This document shows, piece by piece, positions 32,505-43,474 of a stretch of DNA of 64,000 nt. How positions within the stretch are numbered: position 1 is the stretch's first letter; the number at the start of each line of letters is the position of its first letter. The translations under genes were made by a program, and so were the position numbers. The notes beneath the pieces were generated by a model. It made no database searches and was not told the origin of the DNA. It saw only the letters and a program-made list of their open reading frames with translations. Location: the NCBI RefSeq assembly GCF_051622035.1, contig NC_135361.1, positions 3,167,001 through 3,231,000 on the forward strand, read 5' to 3'. The stretch is from Arctopsyche grandis (lineage: Eukaryota > Arthropoda > Insecta > Trichoptera > Hydropsychidae).

Positions 32505-32580
32505 TCCAGTGGCAGTGCTTCTATATGGGCTGCGGATCTGCAACCTCACAGTATATTAAATATGCATGATATTTTGTCGT
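32505..32580. mobile_element. Fragment of the CAGTGGCGGCTCGT MITE
   Basis: CAGTGGCAGTGCTTCTATAT, GGCTGCGGATCTGCA and AAATATGCATGATATTTTG follow the order seen in the complete MITE at 39165-39330. Confidence 0.55.
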
Positions 32581-32581
32581 T

Positions 32582-32622
32582 GCACGCTATCAGTCACTTC
32601 TGAGAAGTGACTGATAGCGTGC
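32582..32622. repeat. Perfect 41-nt palindrome (20-bp arms, 1-nt centre)
   Basis: Each arm is GCACGCTATCAGTCACTTCT or its exact reverse complement, with a single G between. No mismatch by eye. Confidence 0.92.
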
Positions 32623-33225
32623 CAATTCGGTGGCCATTGTTTAGCCTACTTGCACTTAGTCTGGAGGTAATCCTTGAAACCAATTATAACGGTCACACAG
32701 TCTCTGGGATGCTACCCGGCCTAATACGATTGCACTTACTCGGCGGTGTACGTAACAATATATTAAATATCATTAATATAGATTAAGAAAAATATGTATG
32801 TTTGCTTATTTGTTTTTTAGTATCTGGTATTTTCTTTTTTTCAGATCCTCATATCAGTTTTTTTCTTCCTTCTTCCTCTTACCCTTCGCGCCCAACCCCC
32901 TAAAATAAATACAAATTAGATTTGATACAATAAATAAGATATAGAAATTTGATTTGTGTAATATACGGGTAATAGAAAAACATGTTTTAGCTAAGCGTGT
33001 TATAAGGAGGGGGACTGTATGTCTTATCAGTTGTTGGTTTTAGTCCAATTTAATAGTGTCTAGAATTAGGGACCAATAGCGGCCAATTCGGTGGCCATTG
33101 TTTAGCCTACTTGCACTCAGTCTGGAGATAATCCTTGAAACCAATTATAACGGTCACACAGTCTCTGGGATGCTAACCGGCCTAATACGATTGCACTTAC
33201 TCGGCGGCGTACGTAACAATATTCT
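32622..33225 (-). mobile_element. Two direct copies of a G-type LTR end (fossil)
   Basis: 32622-32760 and 33079-33220 share CCAATTCGGTGGCCATTG, AACGGTCACACAGTCTCTGG and ATACGATTGCACTTACTCGG with few differences. The same phrases, more diverged, form the right part of LTR G1 at 38980-39148. The ~320 bp between the two is AT-rich and unassigned. Confidence 0.7.
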
Positions 33226-33638
33226 ATACGAAATGTACATATGTAACGAAGTTAGTATGATTCGATTTTTAAATATATTTTCAATTGAAATATGCTTTCA
33301 CTGTAATGTGTATAGTATAGTAAATATGTGTCTGAAAACAATGGCTCTTGCATAGATTGAATCAACGAGGAATAAATATAAATGAATCCTTCCAACATGT
33401 TCTAGAGAATATAAATTTTTTATTTGAATTATGCTAATAATATACTTAAAGCTACGGCACCGTTTCACGTACAATGATGAATCATGTATGGTGTGAAATG
33501 GGGCAAAAAATCAAAATCAATAATAAACGTCAATATTTGCCAAACGCATACATAACAAGAGATGGTGAAAAGTTCGCCGAACGCATTATACTTGCAGCTG
33601 TACATATTAATCAGCGTTGTCTTAACGCCGTTTCAGGA

Positions 33639-33743
33639 ATGTGCGCGACATGTATCAAATGTCTCAGCCGCCGCACTTGTACCTGCAACTCAACAATCCG
33701 CGCATCGGCAACCCGAATGAGTTTGTGGTGTACAGAAGGATGA
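33639..33743 (+). promoter_or_regulatory. Overlapping upstream ORF of GLD2
   Basis: An ATG three bases into the first coding exon opens a 34-codon frame (MCATCIKCLSRR...) that overlaps the main start at 33650 in another frame. If this exon's acceptor is used as drawn, scanning ribosomes meet this ATG first. Confidence 0.5.
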
Positions 33744-36700
33744 CCGGCGAGGCGGTGCACTACTACAACGAGCCCGTGTTCGTCAACGGCCGAGACGGCC
33801 ATCCGGCCTCGGTCAACGCCGGCGACGGCAACCCGAGGAGCGTCCACGATGGCGTCAACGGCTACAACAAGGGATTCGGGCTGCCGAGGAAGAACGGGTA
33901 TTGGGTGTCCAAGCGGGCGGTGAAGACGGCCCACGTCAACGGCACGTCCCACGGCACCGAGTGCGAGTCGGACGACTCCAGCGTCTCCAGCGTCACCTCC
34001 AACCTCGTAGCACACAACAATAATAACAATAACGCCGACAAAGGTATACGATGGTGACTTCTGTCCCGACAAATTTCCGGTTCGAGGGTTTGAACTGTTT
34101 GACTTTGCGAGCTTAACCGTTTTCCTTAACTGTCTTCCATAGAATTTCTGAACTTTGCACGGGATTTTGAGCCTTATATGCGCCCATTTCAACTGTTTTG
34201 AGGTTCAAAATTGGTTGAATATATTACTGAGAGTTGAATGCCATCTATTCAATTTGCTTAAAATGAATATATACCGGTCAAAATTAGTGGTTTTGTGGAA
34301 CCGTACTGAAACCTCGTTTATGTGACGTCATGTCTGTTGAACATTGGCGACGATACGTCTCAATTGTATGAAGAATGATTACTATTTGACAATTAAGCCA
34401 AAACTACGAGATATATTATGTATTTTATTGTTTAAAATAATACTTTATGTGCTAATTAACATATCTGGTTAGTTGAGTAAATATTAAAATCTGTATTTAA
34501 GGTCGAAAACTCGATTGCCAAATTCGCGAAAAAGGTGCAGCTGCGTATAGGGCTTTGTCGCTATATTTATTGCCGCGGGCAAAGGGTTAAGAGCACTTGA
34601 GGGGTCGTTTAACGCTTTGAATGCTGACCAACGCTGATCGTCGTTTTGCCAACAAGTCCACTAGCCTTTAAAATACGCCGATAAGCGTTGTATTTTGAGT
34701 GTGTAAAAAATAAACAAAAACACTACCCGCTAAGTCTTTCCCAGGTAGCGTTGAAAAAAAAATGCATTGAACATGGGTCGTGTAATCCGTGTCGATGTTT
34801 ATAAAGTGTCGTTTACACCGGAATGTCTGGATTTATAACCATAGCAGAATCATCCGATGGAAATCCCTAACTGTTCCGAGTATTTTAAATTGTGGCTTGG
34901 CATTTAGATTGTGAGCATTACATTTTAACAACAATGAAGAAGATGGAACTATTATAGTTTTGGCAGAATACATTCATTAATAGACTTGTTTTGTTTGTTT
35001 TATATAGTTGCGAGATATATTGGTGAGTCTAAACACACCTTTACAAAACTTGAAATCCTCGGCGGTAGTTATATAGGGTTTGTTTGGATTAGCTACAATT
35101 TTTATGCCTGCTTTCTATTGGATTTGTAAATAGTTCTAGTTGGAAATGTTGGCGAAATTTTCAGCGTGGCGGAAAATACGTCAGCACTCAAAGAGTTAAA
35201 TGCTTGCAAATGGCAAAAAAATATGCTGAAGTATCTGTTCCGTATACGACTTTTCTTCCGTTTTGTTATACATATGTATATTAAAGCCGTTTTTCATTTC
35301 TTTCAATATCAAACCCTCGGAACGGAAATTTGTTTCTTAGCGTGTCGGTCAGTCACCTCGGAGCTTGTTATCATTCTATTTGTATCATTCCAGACAACAC
35401 GGCCAAGAAGATGATTGTCCACAGCGCACCAGTCCACGCCCATTTTCACTACGCGGACAGTCTCGATGGCAATCCCCGTCTGTCTCAGCACCAGCAATCG
35501 GTGCTGTTTCATCACAACAAGCGGCGAAATCACGCGAGCCGGGGCGGCTATCAGGGGCGTACGATGTCGGCGATCAGATGCCACTTTGTGAATCCACAGC
35601 CGATGATGTATTCAATTGCTCCAGATCGCTTTTTGATGAGGGCTCATCTCATTCAAGTCAGGGACACGCCCAAAAATCTGCTCACCGGTTATTATACATG
35701 ATTATAATTCGTATTTATTTTACGGCAGTGTGTGCTTATTTATGTATGTACATGTGTTGATTTGCTTTTTGTACGTAGTAATAATATATGAAGTTTTGTG
35801 ATCATGCGAAAATTCGAACTTGAGATTTTGACTGATTCGAAATCAGAATCGATCACTGATCACGTTTTTTTTTTGTAATTTTAGGATCGATGTGGGACAC
35901 TTTGTCGCAAAACGTCTGGAGTAAATTTATGGATTGCCAGCAGACAGAGGATACCTTCAGAAAAAAGATGAAACTTTGGCGGTTTTTATACGTTTCCATA
36001 AAGGTTTAATTTTATATATTATTTTTATTACATATTATTTTCAAATAACAGTACATAGAATACAATAGAGACATCTATGGACAATCAACAAAATTTTTGA
36101 TACATAGGAAATTTGCGTGAAATATGTACATTATGTAGGTGGCATTTTATGAGATTCAACAAGTTCGAGATGCTAATGACTCGAATTTGCGAGAAACTGA
36201 GGGGTAGGATACCGATTTATTGGATCCGTCACAACAATTATTAAGCTATAAAAATCGAAGAATTGAAACGAGAGACGGTTGATCTGTGTTTTTTTTAATA
36301 ACCACAAGATCTTGCTAGGCGGCATATTTGACCGGGACTTGAACCCGAGACCTTACTACTAATATGCAATAGCTCTACCAGTGCACTACACTTTGGCTTT
36401 TTGATGTGTTAAAATGCAAAGTATAAGTATAAGTATGTACATATTGTAAAGTGGGAACATGAGAGAGAGAGTATCCACTGACAAAGTGTATTCGTGGGTG
36501 AACAATGGACACCCGGATTAGGCTAATGGGACTCAGTAAGTGCCCGAACAAGGGATACGCAGAAGTTCTCACAGCCCGGGGCAAGTGCATGCGTAAAAAA
36601 TAGACTTTCCAGGGTAGATCTTTAAGTGACTAGACAATATACACATTAATGGATCGGGGAAGCTGTGATGGGCAACTTGTCCTTTATAAGGAGGCACACA

Positions 36701-39700
36701 CGATAGATCAGATTATTGTGGAGTGAGTGGTCCGTGAATCCTTATAAAGGGCAGGTAACCCATCACAGCTTCCTTGATCCATTCATGTGTCTGTTGTCTA
36801 GGCACTTAAAGGTCTACCCTGGTCTACTGAGTCTGTTGTCTACGCAAGCACTCGCCCAGGTCAGCGAGAACTCCATCGTATCCTTTGTTCGGGCACTTCC
36901 TGAGTCCTGTAAGCCTAATCTGGGGTCTCTATTGTTCCCCCACGAATGCATTTAGACAGTGGATACTCTCTTTCATGTTCCCACGTTACAATATGTATGT
37001 ATATGAACGTCTCGTAAACAGTTATGTTATATAAATACATGTAATATTGTTGCGTAGGGATGGGTTGAGTATCCAAACGAAAAGCCAAAGTCGCTTCACA
37101 GCATTTATTGGGTGATTCAGGAGGTCCACGCGCAGCCAGCGCTAGTTCCATAATGATCTAAGTACCTCCTTAAAAGGGGAAGGTCGCTCACTACAGCTTC
37201 CCCGATCCGTTTGTTTCTCCCGATTGTCTGGGCACGTACAGTTTTAAGCGAGTCTCACGCTCTAACGCACTCGGGTTTCTAGGAATTCCAACGACCACTT
37301 AGAGTCCCGCTAGGCCAATGCGGGGGTCTCCATTGTTACAATGTGTACTTTTAAGTCGGCAGTATATAGGGATTATAATAGTATACGTGTATGTTTATTT
37401 GGTATGTTGACTGTTTCAGAATATGTCTTCCCGTTACGGTCTGTACTTGGTAGGGTCCACGATGTCCGGATTCGGTGCCGATAATTCCGATATGGATCTG
37501 TGTCTGTTGGTGAAACACCAGGAACCTGGCGACAGTCGGTCTCAGGCTCTGGAACACCTCAACGCCATCTATCATTTCATAAGAAATATGGGTATGCTTT
37601 TAAACCGACGTGTTGAGAGATGTTGTTCGTGAAGGTTGGATCCATTTTGTGTATGTTTGTGTTTCAGATGTGTTTTTCCGAGCCGAATTGATACAGGCGA
37701 AAGTGCCGATATTGAAATTTCGCGACAGTTGTTTCTTTCTGGAGGTGGATTTGAACTGTAATAACGTGGTCGGAATTAGGAATACACATCTCTTGTATTG
37801 TTATTCACAACGTGAGTATTTAATGACAAATGTGTCGGTTGTAAAATTAAATTTTCATTTCAGTCATATTGTACATACGTTGGTAATTTACAGTGGATTG
37901 GCGCGTTCGTCCTCTGGTATTAATTGTAAAACTATGGGCACAATATAATAATATAAACGATGCGAAAAACAGAACGATATCCAGCTATTCGCTCGTATTG
38001 ATGGTTATTCATTTTTTACAATGTGCGTATCTGCCATTTCATTATACATACTATATCTACAGAATATTGTGTTGTATATTTATATAAAATGTATATTTGA
38101 ACATTTAGGCGGTACGCAGCCGAACGTCCTGCCGTGTCTTCAAAAGGAGCTGCCCGACAAATTCTCCAACACTTGCAACATCCACCAAATAGAGATCCAC
38201 GAACAGATGCCGCCGTACAAATCGGAGAACAATCAGGCTCTCGGTGAGCTGCTATACGGTTTTCTTCAATACTATACTTATTTCGAGTGAGTCTGCCGAT
38301 ACTTTTTGCCAAGTACCCGATTTATATGCACGACACGCTGGTTGATTATTATTTTATTTTTTTTTGTTCTATTCCGTGTTTAGATATTCAAAGTATGCGA
38401 TATCGGTCCGCACGGGGAAGTTGATCAGCGTCGAAGACTGCCGAGCCGCTCACCGTAACGAAACTCATCAGTGGAAATTTCTCTGCGTTGAAGGTATGTA
38501 TAATATATGGCCCGAGGGTATACGGCGCCCTTAGGTAGATAGGTTTCAGTGGTATTCAAAATAGGCACGTTTTATGTATAAAAATGAATAAATTCGGTAA
38601 TGAAGACATTAATTTATATTGAACATTTCTTCGTTCGAATATGATTGGTTAAGATATTTAATTTCGTGAAGCAAATCCATCCCTGATATATATTGTTGCG
38701 TAGGGGTGGGTGGAGGATCCAAGTAAAAGGCCAAAGTCGCTTCACAGCATTTATTGGGTGATTAAGGAGATACACGCACTGGCAGTGCTCTGTCCAGAAT
38801 GCCTTCCTTGATATGGTCTAAGTACCTCCTTTTAAAGGACAGGTCGCTCAGGGCATCTTCCTACGTTTGTTTACCTATTGTTATAGTCACGTACCAGATA
38901 TGTGGTATCACGCTCTCGCGCAGTCAGTTCGGAGAATTATAGCGGGAAGTGGCTGGGTGCCGATACCGACCGCTAAGTCCGTCCATTGTTTAGCCGACTT
39001 GCAATTAGTCTGGAAACCAATTTTAACGGTCGCACAGAGTCAGGGATGCGCCGTCTCACGCTCGTCTGGATTCTGGGAAATAGCGGGGATGCCACTCGGC
39101 TTAATCCGATTGCACGTAACCGGCGGCTCCTTTTATGCATACGTTACAATATGTATGTATATATCAGTGGCGGCTCGTCCATATGGTCTGCGGGTCTGCA
39201 GACCTTCCAGTATAGTAAATATGCATGCTATATTTGTTTGCATTTGGTTACTGGTATGGTCAACGAGAGCTACTACAGCCCAATTCATCTCTGCAGCTCC
39301 CTCACTTTGAATTCCCACGAGCCGCCACTGGTATATATGCATACATATATATGTTTCAGTATTTTATATATAAAATACAATTCCAAAGTACCATTTGTAC
39401 CGACGACAGTTTGCCGTTTAGCAAATATTATTCGTGATTCGTTGATATTTGACGGTAAACTTCCTGCGTTCCTCGTAAATTATAAAATTGTTGCGTAGGG
39501 GTGGGTGGAGGATCCAAATGAAAGGCCAAAGTCGCTTCACAGCATTTATTGGAGGTCCATGCGCAGCCAGCACTCGTTCCAGAATAATCTGATATGGCCT
39601 AAGTACCTCCTTATAAAGGGCAGTTCGCTCGCTGCATCTTCCACTATCCGTTTTTACTTCTCCATTGTTCAGGCACGTACAGTCTCACTGTCTCAGGCAC

Positions 39701-40416
39701 GAACAATCTCACGCTCCGTCAGGATTCTGGAAACTAGCGGAGATGCCGCTCGGCCTAATCCGGGGGTCTCCATTGTCCACTTCCGAATGCACTTTAGGCG
39801 GCGTATAATCCCGAATGCAATTACGCTACAATATTTTACAATCAGTATTGTTACTTCGAGTATAAAAATTAAGTTGAATATATAGAATGTTTTATAAGTT
39901 CAAAGAAAGCCATATTTTTTCAATTGAATAATCAAAAAAAGAAAAATGGGGGCAGCGCCCCTTGTCTATGGCGCCCTAGGAATGTGCCTAGTCTGCTGCA
40001 CATTTGAGTCGGCCCTGTACATACGTAACCATAATGATCCATATTTTTTTTATAAATATGATCTAAATATCCTCGGCAACTTTTTTACGGATGATGTTTG
40101 ATGTTTTTCTCATCGGATAATCGAAGAAGTGAACGCTTAAGGTCATGCTACTGTCAATATACACAACTTTTATTTATTTTTCTAAAGCATATTTCAAAAA
40201 CACATTGCCGGCAAGTGAAAGTGTGTGTGTATTATTTTTTTTTATATTGTTTGTTTTGTATTTTTTGTAGAGCCATTCGATTTGAGCAACACGGCCAGGT
40301 CGGTGTACGATCCGGACGTCTTTGCTCACATCTGCAGCGTGTTTGAAAAAAGCAAGCAAGCGTTGGAGAAGTCTCCGTTGCTTTCGTCTCTACTGCCGTC
40401 ACACAAAGTGCATTAG
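33650..40416 (+). CDS. Gld2: GLD2-type non-canonical cytoplasmic poly(A) polymerase
   Basis: Coding exons: 33650-34043 (exon begins at acceptor 33637), 35394-35687, 35885-36003, 37420-37591, 37668-37811, 37894-38022, 38109-38286, 38384-38493, 40271-40416. All phases agree and give 561 residues (human TENT2/GLD2 484). The N-terminal ~235 residues are disordered (Asn-, His-, Ser-rich), as in other GLD2 proteins. The nucleotidyltransferase core has VGSTMSGFG at 280-288 and the first two catalytic aspartates in NSDMDLCLLV (Asp293, Asp295); the third is Asp354 in FLEVDLNCNN. The central domain follows (VRPLVLIVKLWA) and the PAP-associated block is NNQALGELLYGFLQYY. It lacks an RNA-binding domain, as the family does; partners supply specificity for poly(A) extension of stored mRNAs. 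Introns carry MITEs P2 and Q1, a SINE, G LTRs and a hAT MITE. Start choice between GTG 33641 and ATG 33650 favours the ATG. Confidence 0.93.
34117..34586. mobile_element. piggyBac-like MITE family P, copy 2
   Basis: TTAA lies on both sides (34113-34116 and 34587-34590). The right end GCCGCGGGCAAAGGG matches P1 in reverse. The left end is shortened compared with P1. Located in GLD2 intron 1. Confidence 0.8.
34613..35195. mobile_element. piggyBac-like MITE family Q, copy 1
   Basis: TTAA on both sides (34609-34612 and 35196-35199). The ends CGCTTTGAATGCTGACC and (reverse complement) CTCTTTGAGTGCTGACG are inverted. It is 583 bp with no coding frame, and matches Q2 and Q3. It begins 22 bp after the TTAA of P2. 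Confidence 0.88.
36058..36402 (-). repeat. tRNA-derived SINE in GLD2 intron 3
   Basis: On minus, the head contains an A-box-like TAGTGCACTGGTAGAGC and a B box GGTTCAAGTCC 40 bp later, in the spacing of a tRNA. The body continues with no tRNA fold and shares AGAGACaTCTATgGACAA with the repeat at 52665-52985. Confidence 0.7.
36447..36990. mobile_element. Head-to-head pair of G-type LTRs forming a large inverted repeat (fossil)
   Basis: GTGGGAACATGAGAGAGAG, then GTATCCACTG and TATTCGTGGG at 36452-36500, is mirrored at 36935-36985. The arms meet around 36690-36735 near TTATAAGGAGG and CCTTATAAAGG. Arm phrases such as GGCACTTCC, TGTCTAG and CCTTTATAAGG recall family G. Confidence 0.75.
37048..37340 (-). 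mobile_element. LTR family G, copy 3 (fossil)
   Basis: TGTTGCGTAGGGATGGG at the start and CATTGTTACA at the end; flanks ATAT and ATGT. Shares CCAAAGTCGCTTCACAGCAT with copies 1 and 2. Strand is a guess from the position of TATAA/AATAAA-like sites. Confidence 0.75.
38696..39148 (-). mobile_element. Solo LTR, family G copy 1 (fossil)
   Basis: Starts TGTTGCGTAGGGGTGGG, ends ATACGTTACA, and is flanked by the 4-bp duplication ATAT (38692-38695 and 39149-39152). It lies in the last GLD2 intron. Confidence 0.82.
39165..39330. mobile_element. hAT-type MITE, 166 bp, complete
   Basis: Terminal inverted repeats CAGTGGCGGCTCGT and ACGAGCCGCCACTG are perfect, and an 8-bp duplication GTATATAT flanks it (39157-39164 and 39331-39338). 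It inserted 16 bp beyond LTR G1. Fragments of the family occur at 32505 and 43016. Confidence 0.92.
39489..39830 (-). mobile_element. Solo LTR, family G copy 2 (fossil)
   Basis: TGTTGCGTAGGGGTGGG...ATTACGCTACA, 342 bp; flanks AAAT and ATAT. In the last GLD2 intron. Confidence 0.8.
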
Positions 40417-41877
40417 TATTTATTAGAATTATTAGCGAAGAACGTACGAGGAGTGATGATGAATCGTCTTGTCAAAATAACATATCAACCCACTCTCTAT
40501 ATATACATAGTAAATAACGTTCGACTGGACTTGCATCGAAAAAACCAAAAAAAAAAAACATTGATAATGTTGTAATAAATAGAAAAGGTTCGATGGTATT
40601 AATTGATATTTTTGAGACGGGACAGGTTTTATAAATGAAAGGTAATTTAATTTAGTACAAGATAAATTTATTCCGAGATGAAGTATAAATAAATAATAAT
40701 AACAATAAAAACAAGGACATCCGATGATCTGAAACGTCTCTAGTCTTGAGTTCTTAATAAATAATAATAATATAAATAAAAATAAAAGAAGGAAAGAGGC
40801 TGTGATTTTTGACTGAGTTTTAGTTGTTAACTTTTTACAAAAATTTAACATTGTATTATAATATTTAATGATTGTTAATTAAATGTGTATATTGAAAAAA
40901 ATTGTCATATTTAGGCTAGTCTCTTATTTATATATATATGTATCTTTATACGTGCTTTGGAATCGACGCGTGGAAATAATCAGTCGAATGTACGCGTCGA
41001 TTTCGTTACATATATTATGTTTAGCATGCATAAAAAAAAAGTCGTTTTCTTTACATATATACAATTATTTATTTTAAAATAAATACAAAAAATCAACAAA
41101 AAAAATTATATAAAAAAATATTAAATATAAAAAAATATATATTTATACAACCATTTTTATTTTTAGCGTCATAAATTATAATAAATCAAATAGACTGTTG
41201 ATCAGCTGTAAGTTTATAAAAAAAGTTATTTATTTTCTTTAAAAAGTCTTTTTATGTAAATTTTTTGTTTTTTGTTTCTTTCGTTTTCTTTTTTTTTTTT
41301 TTTAATGTCATATATTAAAACCATTGTAGAAGTCGGGTTTTATATATGTGTGTGTAATATATACAGGAAAAGTTTTTATTTTATTATTCTTCATAAAAAA
41401 TGTAATATGGTTTTGCTGTATATGTATATATATATATAGGCTAATTTCGGAAATGGTTATTCATACGTCCAAAACCAAAACAAAAAAAAAATTAAATTAA
41501 AAATAAAAAAAAAATCAAAAAAGGAAAAAGAAATATATATAATAAAAAAAAACAACACAATAAATAAAAGTGTTCTTTTAAATACTATGCAATACGGGAA
41601 ATGAGTATATATATTTTTTTTCATTTTCTCCCGATGATATGTGCCGTTTTTTTTTTGTATTTTCGCACACACGTGTGAAGATCGTTTTAATTGTTTATGT
41701 GTGTTTTTTTTTGTCATTATTTATTTATGTACGTATGTATTAGTGAAACAAAGTGTATTTTTGTATTTGTATCGTCGCCGATTAATTTATATTTGTGTGT
41801 ATTATATTAGCTGCGAAACTTAAATGCCAAAGTATATAGTAGTAGTTGTTACGCCTTCGTCAAAACGTGCAATATTA

Positions 41878-42077
<200 letters not shown>

Positions 42078-42306
42078 ATAATATAATTTTTTTTGTCATC
42101 TCCTATTTTGAAGGTGCATATTCCGCAAGAAGGTTGTGATTTTGTTGCTCGTATTATTATTATTATATTATTATATTATATCATAATCATAAATATTGTA
42201 TAATTATTATATATATATATTATTATGTCGTTGAAATGTTTATTGTACAAAGTCTATACATATATATACACACCCCGTAAAATCAATCCAGCAAATAATA
42301 TACATA

Positions 42307-42492
42307 TATACTGTGCCCGGCCTTACACCCAATGGCGCCCTCGGGCATTTTTTTCTAAACGCCCTTAGAAAAAAATTTCGCCTTTGGCGCTCTAATCTAA
42401 AATTTTGTATGGCTTTTGGCGCCTTTGACGCATCAAGCGTCAAACTTATTTGGCGCCGCCCGACCCAGCCCCCCCCCTAAAACCGGCACTGC
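42307..42492. mobile_element. MITE with GCCGG ends, GGCGCC-rich
   Basis: Left ACTGTGCCCGGCCTTACA and right CTAAAACCGGCACTGC give imperfect inverted ends. The body repeats TGGCGCC phrases. Flanks are TA-rich so a target duplication cannot be called. Related GGCGCCCT phrases occur at 38535 and 39955-39985. Confidence 0.6.
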
Positions 42493-43015
42493 ATATATAT
42501 TGCAATAATTTTCAAACTACTACTCGCTTCGTATATAGTATATACTATTGTTATTGTGTCGGTATTTTTACGACGCGCATGTAAAACAAAAAACGAAAGA
42601 TTTTTATATATGTATATACATATAAAATATTTCATTTAACGTTGTTTGCCTGTTGTTTGATGATATATTATATTTGCATGTGTATAAAAAAAAGCTGCTA
42701 GTTTTCTATGTGTGTGTGTAGTATGATTTTATGTGAACGGTGTGTTTGTTTATGAACACGGCGGGCTCCCAACCGTTTTAGGTATTTTTAATTGTAATGC
42801 AATTTTATATGACACTAGTGGCCTGGTGTACGCATACGTACATATGTGCACTTGATAAAAGTGAACACGTTCTATAGAACTGTCAGTTGGCAGACTGCGC
42901 ATGCGCGCTGCTTTACCTCTTATATATATATATATTTATATTTGTGTGTGTAGATTTAATTTACCGTTAGGTGTTTGTTGAAGGCATATTGTCATTTTTA
43001 ACGTTTAGTCTTGTC

Positions 43016-43474
43016 CAGTGGCGGCTCGTGACAATTCATAGGGGGGGGTGTAAAGATTAATCAAGCTGTAGCAACTCGTTGATCAAATACAGACAAAAAA
43101 TTGCATGCATATGTACCAGTGGCGGCTCGTGAGAATTCATAAGGTAGCTCGTTGATCATACCGGTGAGTGAATTAAAACAAAAATGGCATGCATATGTTA
43201 TATAGTGGGAGGGCTGCAGGCCCACAGTCCGTATAAACGAGCCGCCACTGATATGTACTATATTGGGAGGTCTGCAGCCCATATGGACGACAAAAATAGC
43301 ATGAATTTGTGATGTAGTGGGAGGACTGCAGCCCCGCAGTCCATATAAATGAGCCGCCACTGATATGTACTATACTGGGAGGTCTGCAGCCCATATAGAC
43401 GACAAAAATAGCATGCATTTGTGATGTACTGGGAGGGCTGCAGCCCCGCAGTCCATATAGACGAGCCGCCATTG
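43016..43474. repeat. Tandem array built from the CAGTGGCGGCTCGT MITE
   Basis: Starts CAGTGGCGGCTCGTGACA and ends ACGAGCCGCCATTG. Inside, a ~118-bp unit (TATGTACTATATTGGGAGG, CTGCAGCCCATATGGACG, GAGCCGCCACTGA) repeats about 2.5 times, and the left end motif is present twice (43016, 43121). Confidence 0.85.

Noticed and set aside
36304-36402. Possible tRNA gene on minus
   Set aside because: A and B boxes exist but the cloverleaf is poor and the sequence continues into a repeated body; it is a SINE head.
38520-40020. Possible split GGCGCC-type MITE around 38500-38540 and 39945-40020
   Set aside because: Ends could not be paired and no target duplication was found.
43016-43474. CRISPR-like spaced repeats
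   Set aside because: Eukaryotic MITE-derived tandem units, no uniform repeats or unique spacers.
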